Below, one piece after another: positions 17,492 to 25,305 of a DNA stretch of 29,290 bases (position 1 is the first letter of the stretch; the number at the start of each line of letters is the position of its first letter). The notes beneath the pieces were generated by a model, which did no database searches, was not told the DNA's origin, and saw only the letters and a list, made by a program, of their open reading frames with translations. A program made the translations under genes and the position numbers. Source of the DNA: Sphingomonadales bacterium (GTDB lineage Bacteria > Bacteroidota > Bacteroidia > UBA7662); the NCBI GenBank assembly GCA_016872225.1, contig VHAW01000005.1, forward strand, positions 1 to 29,290. The letters are read 5' to 3'.

Positions 17492-17524
17492 TTTGGTGAC
17501 GAAGGGTGGTGAATTTTAGTTTTG
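17492..17524 (+). promoter_or_regulatory. Bacteroidota sigma-A type promoter upstream of purH
   Basis: TTTG (17492-17495) and TAGTTTTG (17517-17524, an exact TAnnTTTG) are separated by 21 nt, matching the known -33/-7 arrangement of this phylum. Transcription should start close to 17530, leaving about 75 nt of leader before the purH ATG at 17604. It lies in the 158-nt gap after htpG. I see no purine riboswitch in the leader. Confidence 0.55.
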
Positions 17525-17603
17525 AGTCTCCCTTTTTTCAATTCTCGTGGACCAACTGGACCATGCAGGATTAGTTCAAGCCCTTGCTTTTTGACTTTCG
17601 CCC

Positions 17604-19169
17604 ATGTCCGCATTAACTCCGGTCCGTACCGCTCTAATATCCGTTTACTCCAAGGATGGGCTTGAACCCCTGGCCAAAACTTTGTTGGAATCCGGGGTTG
17701 AGATATGGTCCACCGGAGGCACCTGGGATTACCTTCAAAGCCTTGGATGTCAACCACGTAAAGTAGAAGACCTTACCGGATACCCTTCCATTCTGGGTGG
17801 CCGAGTCAAAACCCTTCATCCCAAGGTTTTTGGAGGAATCTTACACCGCAATCACCAAATCGAGGACCTCAATGAACTCGCCGGCTACGAGATTCCCCCC
17901 ATCGACCTTGTGATTGTGGATCTATACCCTTTTGAGAAAACCCTTCGGACAGGGGCTTCTCACCAAGCGCTCATTGAGAAAATCGATATCGGTGGCGTCA
18001 GCCTCGTTCGAGCTGCAGCCAAAAACCATATCCAATGCACCATCCTTTCTTCGGCGCATCAATACGAGCGCTTACGGCAACAAATCCAGGCCGGTGGAAC
18101 GACCCTTAATGAGCGGTCGCAATACGCTGCCGAAGCCTTTGCGATGACCTCACGATACGACAGCCTCATTTTTGAATACCTGAACCAACAAGCGGCCAAC
18201 CAAACCCAGGAACAACCTTCCACACCTCTTGCGACACCCCCGGTGAATGCCCTGCGTATTGCTTCCGATCAAGCCCATATTTTGAGATACGGAGAGAACC
18301 CTCACCAGCAAGGGCAATTTTTTGGGCCATTACAGGAACAATTTCGCATCCTGTCAGGCAAAGCGTTGAGCTACAATAACTTGCTCGACGTCGACTCCGC
18401 CGTGTCCCTGCTCGCTGAATTCGATGATCCCACCTTTGTGATTGTGAAGCACAACAACGCTTGTGGGCTTGCGAGTCGCGACACTTTGCTGGAGGCATGG
18501 ACCGATGCCCTTGCTGGTGATCCAATTTCAGCCTTTGGGGGAATTCTTGCCGCAAATTGCCCTCTTGATTTGGCCTGTGCCAAAAAAATTGACGAGATTT
18601 TTTATGAGGTCCTCCTTGCTCCATCCTTTAGCCCGGAGGCCATTGAATTTCTTGCTCGTAAGAAAAACCGCATTCTTCTTCAACAAATTCAGCCGATCCC
18701 CGCGTCCATCCAAATCCGGTCAGTTCTGGGCGGCTATTTGGTGCAAAGCCCGGACCATACCACCGAATCCGTTGACCAATTCAAGGTAGTTACCCGAAAA
18801 AAACCCAACCAGACAGAGTTGACCGACATGGCCTTTGCGGTTAAAGTGGTCAAACATACCCGAAGCAACGCCATAGTCCTTGTCAAAAACCGCCAACTCA
18901 TCGGCTCCGGAACCGGCCAAACTTCCAGGATTGACGCCATGAGGCAAGCCGCCCATAAGGCAAGAACATTTGATTTCGATGTCCAAGGGGCCATTATGGC
19001 TAGCGATGCCTTCTTCCCATTCGCGGATAGCGTCGAGGTAGCCTGGCAAGAAGGAATCCGAGCCGTTATCCAACCGGGTGGATCCGTCAAAGACCAGGAT
19101 AGCATCGATTACTGCGACCGCAACGACATGTGCATGGTCATGACCGGAGTTCGGCACTTCAAGCACTGA
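17604..19169 (+). CDS. purH: bifunctional AICAR transformylase / IMP cyclohydrolase
   Basis: Catalyses the last two steps of IMP synthesis. At 521 aa it has normal length. The N-terminal IMP cyclohydrolase (MGS-like) domain has ALISVYSKDGL (10-20), STGGTWDYL (36-44), GRVKTLHPKVFGGIL (66-80), IDLVIVDLYPFEKT (100-113) and IDIGGVSLVRAAAKNH (127-142). The AICAR transformylase domain has RYGENPHQQG (228-237), LSYNNLLDVDSA (255-266), VKHNNACGLA (281-290, catalytic K282 and H283) and the C-terminal RAVIQPGGSVKDQDSID with MVMTGVRHFKH. A candidate promoter lies about 80 nt upstream. Its position directly before mreB is a common arrangement in this phylum (recalled, not checked). The 126-nt gap to mreB holds only an imperfect -7-like TACCTTTA at 19246-19253. 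Confidence 0.97.
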   Translation: MSALTPVRTALISVYSKDGLEPLAKTLLESGVEIWSTGGTWDYLQSLGCQPRKVEDLTGYPSILGGRVKTLHPKVFGGILHRNHQIEDLNELAGYEIPPIDLVIVDLYPFEKTLRTGASHQALIEKIDIGGVSLVRAAAKNHIQCTILSSAHQYERLRQQIQAGGTTLNERSQYAAEAFAMTSRYDSLIFEYLNQQAANQTQEQPSTPLATPPVNALRIASDQAHILRYGENPHQQGQFFGPLQEQFRILSGKALSYNNLLDVDSAVSLLAEFDDPTFVIVKHNNACGLASRDTLLEAWTDALAGDPISAFGGILAANCPLDLACAKKIDEIFYEVLLAPSFSPEAIEFLARKKNRILLQQIQPIPASIQIRSVLGGYLVQSPDHTTESVDQFKVVTRKKPNQTELTDMAFAVKVVKHTRSNAIVLVKNRQLIGSGTGQTSRIDAMRQAAHKARTFDFDVQGAIMASDAFFPFADSVEVAWQEGIRAVIQPGGSVKDQDSIDYCDRNDMCMVMTGVRHFKH

Positions 19170-19295
19170 TTACTGTAAATTATGCCCATGATACTCATCC
19201 CTCCTCGGATAGCAATTTACAAAAAAATGCCTCATTCCCTTTTTTTACCTTTAGTTTCGCTTTCTTGTTGTGTAACCGTTCACTCTTAGACTTGC

Positions 19296-20318
19296 ATGGG
19301 CTTATTTGATTTATTCACCCAAGAAATTGCCATTGACCTTGGTACCGCCAATACCTTGATCATTCATCGGGACACCATCGTGGTGGATGAGCCTTCCATT
19401 GTGGCCATGGACCGCAACACTGGCAAAGTCATTGCTATCGGAAAGAAGGCCCAGCAAATGCACGGCAAAACCCACGAAAACATCAAGACCATACGACCCC
19501 TTCGCGATGGCGTTATCGCTGATTTTCATGCCGCCGAGCATATGATTCGTGGGATGATTACAATGATTAACCCCGCCAAAAGGTTTTTTGCACCCTCCTT
19601 GCGCATGGTCGTCTGTATTCCCTCCGGAATCACCGAAGTCGAAAAGCGCGCCGTACGGGATTCGGCCGAACATGCCGGCGCCAAAGAAGTTTACCTCATT
19701 CACGAGCCCATGGCCGCAGCCATTGGCATTGGTATCGATGTCGAAGAACCCAAAGGGAATATGATTATTGACATTGGAGGCGGTACCTCGGAGATTGCAG
19801 TTATTGCATTGGCCGGAATCGTTTGCGATGAATCCATTAGAGTAGCAGGCGACCAATTCACTGCCGATGTATTGGAATATGTCAGACGGCAACACAATAT
19901 GTTGGTTGGTGAACGAACCGCGGAATTGATCAAAATCAACATTGGCGCAGCCTTAACCACTTTGGAAGATCCACCACCACCCATGCCCGTGAGTGGCAGA
20001 GATTTAATGACAGGTATTCCAAGAGAAATCACCTTGACGTATTCCGAAATTGCCACCGCCTTGGATAAATCTATTTCCAAAGTCGAAGGGGCCATCCTCA
20101 AAGCGCTGGAACACACACCTCCAGAGCTTGCATCCGATATTCATGAAACAGGCATCTACCTCACCGGAGGCGGAGCTTTGATTCGGGGTCTTGACAAACG
20201 TATAAGTGCCAAAACAAAGCTCAAAGTCATCGTCGCCGAGGACCCTCTTCGTGCAGTCGTTCGAGGGACCGGGATTGCCCTCAAGAATATCCATCGCTTC
20301 CAATTCCTGATGACCTGA
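19296..20318 (+). CDS. mreB: rod-shape actin-like protein MreB
   Basis: Cytoskeletal ATPase forming membrane-associated filaments that guide lateral peptidoglycan synthesis. The 340-residue product has EIAIDLGTANTLI (10-22, phosphate 1), RPLRDGVIADFHAAEHMI (about 67-84), VVCIPSGITEVEKRAVRDSAEHAGA (about 104-128), LIHEPMAAAIGIG (about 132-144), MIIDIGGGTSEIAVI (about 154-168, phosphate 2) and IYLTGGGALIRGLDKRI (adenosine motif, about 286-302). The N-terminal MGLFDLFTQ is the usual amphipathic membrane anchor. It is the first gene of the mreBCD-mrdA-rodA cluster; mreC starts 7 nt after its stop. Confidence 0.97.
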   Translation: MGLFDLFTQEIAIDLGTANTLIIHRDTIVVDEPSIVAMDRNTGKVIAIGKKAQQMHGKTHENIKTIRPLRDGVIADFHAAEHMIRGMITMINPAKRFFAPSLRMVVCIPSGITEVEKRAVRDSAEHAGAKEVYLIHEPMAAAIGIGIDVEEPKGNMIIDIGGGTSEIAVIALAGIVCDESIRVAGDQFTADVLEYVRRQHNMLVGERTAELIKINIGAALTTLEDPPPPMPVSGRDLMTGIPREITLTYSEIATALDKSISKVEGAILKALEHTPPELASDIHETGIYLTGGGALIRGLDKRISAKTKLKVIVAEDPLRAVVRGTGIALKNIHRFQFLMT

Positions 20319-20325
20319 TTACAAG

Positions 20326-21207
20326 ATGGGGGGACTAGCACTTTGGCTGTTCAAATACAGATTTCTTGGGTTATTGATTCTGCTTGAAGCGTTCGGAGCT
20401 TGGATGACTTTTTCAGGGGTTCAGTATCATCACAGCAGACTGACCCAATTTCAAATTGAAACGGCTGGTAACTATCAAAAGAGAATTCATCGAATCACCA
20501 GGTTCATGGGGCTTGATGAGGAAAACCAAAGGCTTAACCAAGAAATCACCTCGCTTAAACAGCAGTTGTCCTTCAATAACAATAAAGCAGATTCATTAAG
20601 CACAACATCTTCGGACGTTGTTCTTCAACAAGGTCTAAATCCACAAATTTTATCCTCATTGCTTTGGCCCGACTCGGGAATCCTTTTGGATTTTGCAGCC
20701 CCAGCCAGAGTTATTTATTGCGGTCAAGGGAATCAACAAAATTATATGTTACTGGATCGTGGTTCAATGCATGGCATAAGGCCGCGTATGGCAGTTATTC
20801 AAGAAAACAAGATTGTTGGTCAAGTCCAAGCGGTATCCGAAAATTTTGCTCGCGTTGTTCCTTTGATTAACACCAAAATGCGAACCAGCGCTTTGCATCC
20901 AAAATCTCAAACAGTTGCTTCATTGGCCTGGGACGGAGGCTCTCCCCGTTATGCGGAGCTCCTCGATTTTCCTATTCATATTCCCATCAAAATAGGAGAT
21001 TCGTTGGTCAGCAGCTCCTATTCAGCCGTGTATCCTCCGGGTCTTCGACTAGGTCGGGTGGATCGTATTGAGGTAATTCCAGGAGCAGTCACCTACAAAA
21101 TTCGCGTCTTGCTGACAACCGATTACAATCAATTGGATCATGTTCAAATCATTCGACCGACTTTGCAGGTTGAACGTGAGAAACTTTTACCCGTAGATAA
21201 ATTTTAA
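20326..21207 (+). CDS. mreC: rod-shape determining protein MreC
   Basis: Inner-membrane, mostly periplasmic scaffold that activates PBP2-RodA. In 293 aa: a transmembrane helix (about 11-31), a coiled coil (about 58-85, LDEENQRLNQEITSLKQQL), and a beta-barrel MreC domain beginning around ARVIYCGQGNQQNYMLLDRG (127-146), with GIRPRMAVIQENKIVGQVQAV, IKIGDSLVSSSYSAVYPPGLRLGRVDRI and a C-terminal DYNQLDHVQII strand. This matches the order and length of MreC proteins. Tight spacing (7 nt after mreB, 20 nt before mreD) indicates cotranscription. Confidence 0.94.
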   Translation: MGGLALWLFKYRFLGLLILLEAFGAWMTFSGVQYHHSRLTQFQIETAGNYQKRIHRITRFMGLDEENQRLNQEITSLKQQLSFNNNKADSLSTTSSDVVLQQGLNPQILSSLLWPDSGILLDFAAPARVIYCGQGNQQNYMLLDRGSMHGIRPRMAVIQENKIVGQVQAVSENFARVVPLINTKMRTSALHPKSQTVASLAWDGGSPRYAELLDFPIHIPIKIGDSLVSSSYSAVYPPGLRLGRVDRIEVIPGAVTYKIRVLLTTDYNQLDHVQIIRPTLQVEREKLLPVDKF

Positions 21208-21227
21208 CATCATCAAGTTTCAGCTCT

Positions 21228-21755
21228 ATGAATCGTCGCCCTTGGGTTTTATTCCTGTTCCTGATCTTGTTGCAAGTTTCTGTATTTAACCGCGTCCAAT
21301 GGTTGGGCATATTCAATCCCATGGTATATGCTATTGCCCTCATTTGGCTCCCAATCTCCTGGAACAGAACTTTATTGATGCTTATTGGGTTTGCAACAGG
21401 CTGGTGGATTGATGGTTCAATTCAGAGCGGAGGAATTCATGCGATGGCATCGGTTTGGCTTGTCTATTACAAACAATTTTGGATAAAATTTACCGTATCA
21501 CCGGTCCTCCTGCAGGATAATCCGGACCCTGATCTACGAGAGATGGAAACTCGCTCCTTGATGAGCTATGCCGGTGGACTACTGTTCATGCATCATACCA
21601 TCCTCTATGCCCTAGAAGCCTTGCGGTGGAGTACATTGGGTAGTTCCCTCCTTAAAGGAGGCATCAATGCCCTCATCGTAATGGGCCTCTTTTGGTCGCT
21701 CATTCAATGGACGCACAGCCTTGGTTCAAAAAAGATGAGTGACGCCCGTTATTGA
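21228..21755 (+). CDS. mreD: rod-shape determining protein MreD
   Basis: Small integral membrane partner of MreC. The 175-residue sequence has about five hydrophobic segments (about 6-20, 32-43, 49-64, 117-132 and 143-160). Sequence conservation in this family is low; the call rests on size, topology, the N-terminal LFLFLILLQVSVFNRV segment typical of Bacteroidota MreD, and position between mreC and mrdA. The 62 nt before mrdA contain TAACTTTC (21779-21786), a near-match to a -7 box with a TTG 24 nt further upstream, so a weak internal promoter is possible. Confidence 0.9.
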   Translation: MNRRPWVLFLFLILLQVSVFNRVQWLGIFNPMVYAIALIWLPISWNRTLLMLIGFATGWWIDGSIQSGGIHAMASVWLVYYKQFWIKFTVSPVLLQDNPDPDLREMETRSLMSYAGGLLFMHHTILYALEALRWSTLGSSLLKGGINALIVMGLFWSLIQWTHSLGSKKMSDARY

Positions 21756-21817
21756 CCTCGGTGATCTGCCCCACCAATTAACTTTCTCTACAAAGAATTC
21801 TAAAGAAATATAAAGGC

Positions 21818-23689
21818 ATGAGGTTTCCAGGAAGCACTGGATCTAGTAAAGAAAATAGACATGCTCTGGTCATGGGTATTGTTTTGGTTATATTGTCCTT
21901 GTTCTTGTTTAGGTTATTAAGTATTCAAATACTAGACAATGAATACAGCGAGCTTGCTCAACAAAATGCTATCCGAAGAGTGGACGCTTATGCACCTCGA
22001 GGGATAATCTTCGACCGGAATGGTCACAAAATTGTTGTAAACAGACCCATTTATGATCTCATGGTGGTGCCTAGTGAATTGCCCAAACCACTGGATACCC
22101 TTGAATTAGCCAGCCTTATTCGCATTAGTCCGCTTGAACTCAGCAAGCGCCTCATCAAAGCCAAAAACTACTCCCTTTTCAGGCCCAGTTTACTGCATGC
22201 TCAGATACGGGTTGAGGACTTTGCCCCGATTCAGGAAAGGCTTCACGATTTCAGTGGGATCTATGCAGAAACTCGTACGGTACGAACCTACCTCTACCCT
22301 TATGCTGCCCACCTTCTTGGGTATGTTGGCGAAGCCTCCCCTGAACTCATTGAGAAATCCAACGGCGAATACCGACCGGGGGATTATGTGGGAGTAAGTG
22401 GTTTGGAGAAAACGTATGAGAACTATCTAAAAGGTAAAAGAGGCGTGCAGTACCGTTATGTAGATGTGCGCAACCGGGAAGTAGGACGTTACAAGAATGG
22501 GGTCTTTGATTCATTGCCTATACCCGGCGAAGACCTTCATCTCGGACTTGATATCGAATTGCAAGTTTATGCAGAGAAACTCATGGCCAACAAACGAGGG
22601 TCTGTCGTCGCTATTGAGCCATCCACCGGTGAAATCCTAACCATGGTGTCTGCCCCGGGCTACGACCCTACCCTTTTGGTGGGTAATGTCCGTGGGCATA
22701 ATTATCGTAAACTTCAGCAAGACCCATTGAATCCCCTCTTTAACCGGCCCCTCCAGGCCATGTATCCGCCGGGTTCCATCGTAAAGTCCCTACAAGCCCT
22801 TGTGGGACAAGAACTCAATCTCATTCATCCTGAAACTCGTTTTCCTTGCGGAGGCGGATATGCCATTGCAGGCCATACTGTCAAATGCACCCACAAGCAT
22901 GTAGCATTGAATCTGGAGGAATCCATCCAGCATTCATGCAACCCCTACTATTGTTATGTATTCAAAACGGTAGTAGACCAAAACCACGGGCGGAGACCAA
23001 GGGAAGGTTACCAGATTTGGTACGAATACATGAAGAAATTCAATCTTGGTCGCAAATGCGAAGTGGACCTACCCAATGAACGCAAAGGAATTATCCCTAG
23101 TCCAAATTATTATGATAAAATCTACGGAAAAAACCGCTGGAAATCCTCCACCATCATTTCTTTGGCCATAGGACAAGGTGAATTCGGAATCACACCTTTG
23201 CAAATGGCCCATACGATGGCCATTTTTGCGAACAAAGGATATTATCATCGGCCACACCTGGTACGAAGCATCGGGGTCACCGGCCAGAAAAAAATGAAGT
23301 ATCGGGAAAAATTTCATATTCCAATTAAGCCCGACAATTTTCGTGTGGTTCAAGACGCCATGCAGAAGGTTGTGGATGCAGGCACGGCTACCGCCTACGG
23401 TAAAATTGATAGCATTATAGTCTGCGGAAAAACCGGTACAGCACAGAATCCTCAAGGCAAGGACCACGCTGTCTTTGTTTGCTTTGCGCCCCGTGAAAAT
23501 CCCCGAATTGCGATAGCGGTGCTGGTTGAGAACGCTGGATTTGGTGGAGTGTGGGCCGCCCCTGTAGCCAGCTTAATGATCGAAAAATACCTAAAAAATT
23601 CAACCAAACGCCATGACCTTGAACAAAGACTTTTGAAATCCCGAATTCTACCCGAGGGAACCGACACCATCCCAACGCCTACGCTATGA
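21818..23689 (+). CDS. mrdA: penicillin-binding protein 2 (elongasome transpeptidase)
   Basis: Class B PBP that cross-links peptidoglycan during side-wall growth. In 623 aa: an N-terminal membrane anchor (about 15-37), a dimerisation/pedestal domain starting at AYAPRGIIFDRNG (57-69), and a transpeptidase domain with YPPGSIVK (316-323, active-site S320 and K323), SCN (373-375, SxN motif) and CGKTGTAQ (537-543, KTG motif). The GLEKTYENYLKGKRG segment (195-209) is the usual class B motif. The TGA stop overlaps the rodA start in an ATGA arrangement (23686-23689), so the two partners are translationally coupled. It lacks the PASTA domains of some sporulation and division PBPs. Confidence 0.96.
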   Translation: MRFPGSTGSSKENRHALVMGIVLVILSLFLFRLLSIQILDNEYSELAQQNAIRRVDAYAPRGIIFDRNGHKIVVNRPIYDLMVVPSELPKPLDTLELASLIRISPLELSKRLIKAKNYSLFRPSLLHAQIRVEDFAPIQERLHDFSGIYAETRTVRTYLYPYAAHLLGYVGEASPELIEKSNGEYRPGDYVGVSGLEKTYENYLKGKRGVQYRYVDVRNREVGRYKNGVFDSLPIPGEDLHLGLDIELQVYAEKLMANKRGSVVAIEPSTGEILTMVSAPGYDPTLLVGNVRGHNYRKLQQDPLNPLFNRPLQAMYPPGSIVKSLQALVGQELNLIHPETRFPCGGGYAIAGHTVKCTHKHVALNLEESIQHSCNPYYCYVFKTVVDQNHGRRPREGYQIWYEYMKKFNLGRKCEVDLPNERKGIIPSPNYYDKIYGKNRWKSSTIISLAIGQGEFGITPLQMAHTMAIFANKGYYHRPHLVRSIGVTGQKKMKYREKFHIPIKPDNFRVVQDAMQKVVDAGTATAYGKIDSIIVCGKTGTAQNPQGKDHAVFVCFAPRENPRIAIAVLVENAGFGGVWAAPVASLMIEKYLKNSTKRHDLEQRLLKSRILPEGTDTIPTPTL

Positions 23690-24957
23690 CCGGTATGAGG
23701 GAACAAAAAAGCGTTTTTCAGTTCATTGACAAACCATTGTTATGGACCTACATCGCACTAACCCTCATAGGCTGGATTGCGATTTATGCCGCGGTGTATA
23801 ATCCTCAGCACCAAAATCTTTGGGATATTCAGCAAAACTACGGGAAGCAAATGATCTGGATACTAAGCTCCTGGCTAATTATGATGATTCTATTATCAGT
23901 GCATCCACGGGTTTATCATCACAGTGGTCCTTTAGTTTATTTGGTGACCATGGCCTTGGGACTTACCGTGGCCTTCCTGGGCAGAGAAGTCAACGGAGCG
24001 CGAGCCTGGTTTGAAATTGGTTCATTCAAGCTCCAACCTGCAGAATTCATGAAACTTAGCACGGCCATGATGGTGGGCTATTTCTTTGCAAACCAGCCTA
24101 TCCGTATGGATCGTTTTAGTTCTCAAATTATGGCCGGTGTTTGGTTGTTTATTCCAGCAACTCTTTTGCTTTTGCAAAAAGACACGGGAAGCGCGCTGGT
24201 TTACGCATCCTTTATCTTGGTGTATTATCGCGAGGGGTTATCGGTCAATTACCTTATCTACGGCTTGGCCATAGGGTTGTTATCCGTCCTAACCTTGTGG
24301 CTGAGCATGAAAACCATGTGGATGGTAATTCCTGTATTGCTGGTCTTGTATATTGTTCTTGCCGCCGATAGCCGGAAAGCCTTTTTCAACGGGATCAAAT
24401 TGGCGGTTCCTGCCATGGCCCTTGTATCGGGCGTGGGTTACGCCTTTGATCACATTCTTTTAGAGCACCAAAAGCAACGCATCTTGGTCCTGCTTGGCAA
24501 GGTGGATGATCTCCGTGGAGCGGGATACAATGTTCACCAGTCCCTCATCGCGATTGGATCCGGGGGATTTTGGGGGAAAGGTTTCTTGCAAGGAACCCAG
24601 ACTAAGTTTGATTTCGTACCCGCACAAAGCACAGATTTCATCTTTTGCACCATCGCCGAGGAGTATGGCTTTTGGGGATCTACTGTTCTTCTTGCCCTGT
24701 TTGGTTTTTTATTGTATCGCATTTTTTTAATTGCCGAGAGGCAACCAAGTGCCTTCGGCAGGGTCTATGGGTACAGCGTGGGCTGCATCATTTTCATTCA
24801 CATCACTATCAACATCGGCATGACCCTTGGCCTGCTGCCGGTCATTGGAATTCCCCTTCCGATGATTAGTTACGGTGGCTCATCACTCTGGTCCTTTACG
24901 GCCATGATTGCCATCTTGCTCCGGCTAGATACCGGCCGTATGCTTGGAATACGCTAA
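23686..24957 (+). CDS. rodA: SEDS peptidoglycan glycosyltransferase RodA
   Basis: Multi-pass inner-membrane enzyme that polymerises lipid II during elongation, working with PBP2. The 423-residue product has about ten transmembrane helices. SEDS motifs include REVNGARAWFEIGSFKLQPAEFMKL (about 100-124), LLLQKDTGSALVY (about 160-172), the extracellular loop LRGAGYNVHQSLIAIGSGGFWGKGFLQGTQTKFDFVPAQSTDFIF (about 284-328) and GLLPVIGIPLPMISYGGSSLWSF (about 384-406). It is slightly longer than most RodA proteins, with extra hydrophobic sequence near residues 190-250. The ATG overlaps the mrdA stop. An alternative ATG lies three codons in (MREQ). Confidence 0.96.
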   Translation: MTGMREQKSVFQFIDKPLLWTYIALTLIGWIAIYAAVYNPQHQNLWDIQQNYGKQMIWILSSWLIMMILLSVHPRVYHHSGPLVYLVTMALGLTVAFLGREVNGARAWFEIGSFKLQPAEFMKLSTAMMVGYFFANQPIRMDRFSSQIMAGVWLFIPATLLLLQKDTGSALVYASFILVYYREGLSVNYLIYGLAIGLLSVLTLWLSMKTMWMVIPVLLVLYIVLAADSRKAFFNGIKLAVPAMALVSGVGYAFDHILLEHQKQRILVLLGKVDDLRGAGYNVHQSLIAIGSGGFWGKGFLQGTQTKFDFVPAQSTDFIFCTIAEEYGFWGSTVLLALFGFLLYRIFLIAERQPSAFGRVYGYSVGCIIFIHITINIGMTLGLLPVIGIPLPMISYGGSSLWSFTAMIAILLRLDTGRMLGIR

Positions 24958-25030
24958 ATTCTATTCCTCCAAAAGACTGTAGAACCTTCTGACTCCTGAG
25001 GTGTTATCTTAGTTGAACTAAAGAAAAAAG

Positions 25031-25192
25031 ATGGGTAAATTCCTAAAATATTTTGTAGAGGTATTCAAGCCCAAAGGGGTACACCAAACCCGCAACTTTA
25101 ATTTGAGAATGATGCATGGAATCAACCGCATCAGCATCCTGATGTTTGCTGCAGGCCTCTTGGTCTTGATTTACCGGGCCTTCTCACGCTAA
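25031..25192 (+). CDS. 53-residue membrane protein, resembles DUF6728
   Basis: Short open frame of 53 codons, ATG 25031 to TAA 25190-25192, preceded by an A-rich AAAGAAAAAAG stretch typical of initiation sites in this phylum. Residues 1-17 are basic and amphipathic (MGKFLKYFVEVFKPKG), followed by NFNLRMMHGINRISI (22-36) and a single hydrophobic helix (about 34-50) ending in YRAFSR. The FNLRMMHGINRISI pattern matches my memory of the Bacteroidota family DUF6728. It is not verified, and no function is known to me. It lies 73 nt after rodA in the same direction and may be the last member of the mre transcript. A near-match -7 box TATCTTAG (25005-25012) is a weak alternative promoter. Confidence 0.75.
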   Translation: MGKFLKYFVEVFKPKGVHQTRNFNLRMMHGINRISILMFAAGLLVLIYRAFSR

Positions 25193-25193
25193 A

Positions 25194-25257
25194 ATACATT
25201 TATCATCAGGTACATCCGCCATCAAGTACATTCATCTTCAAGTACGTCCACTATCAA
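25194..25257. repeat. four tandem imperfect 16-bp repeats
   Basis: Units: ATACATTTATCATCAG (25194-25209), GTACATCCGCCATCAA (25210-25225), GTACATTCATCTTCAA (25226-25241) and GTACGTCCACTATCAA (25242-25257). All share TAC at positions 2-4, T at 6 and TCA at 13-15. Pairwise identity by eye is about 10-13 of 16. The array starts two bases after the 53-residue gene's stop and lies in the convergent gap before the recG 3' end. The 16-nt period is not a multiple of three, so it is not coding. Confidence 0.75.
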
Positions 25258-25305
25258 AGATTAGAATGAATTGTAAGCGTTAATCTAAATCCTAAAGGGG
25301 GATCA

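Noticed and set aside
25258..25286. AGATTA/TAATCT inverted repeat before the recG 3' end, considered as a terminator
   Set aside because: The arms are only 6 bp and AT-rich with a loop of about 17 nt and no following T-run; too weak to call.
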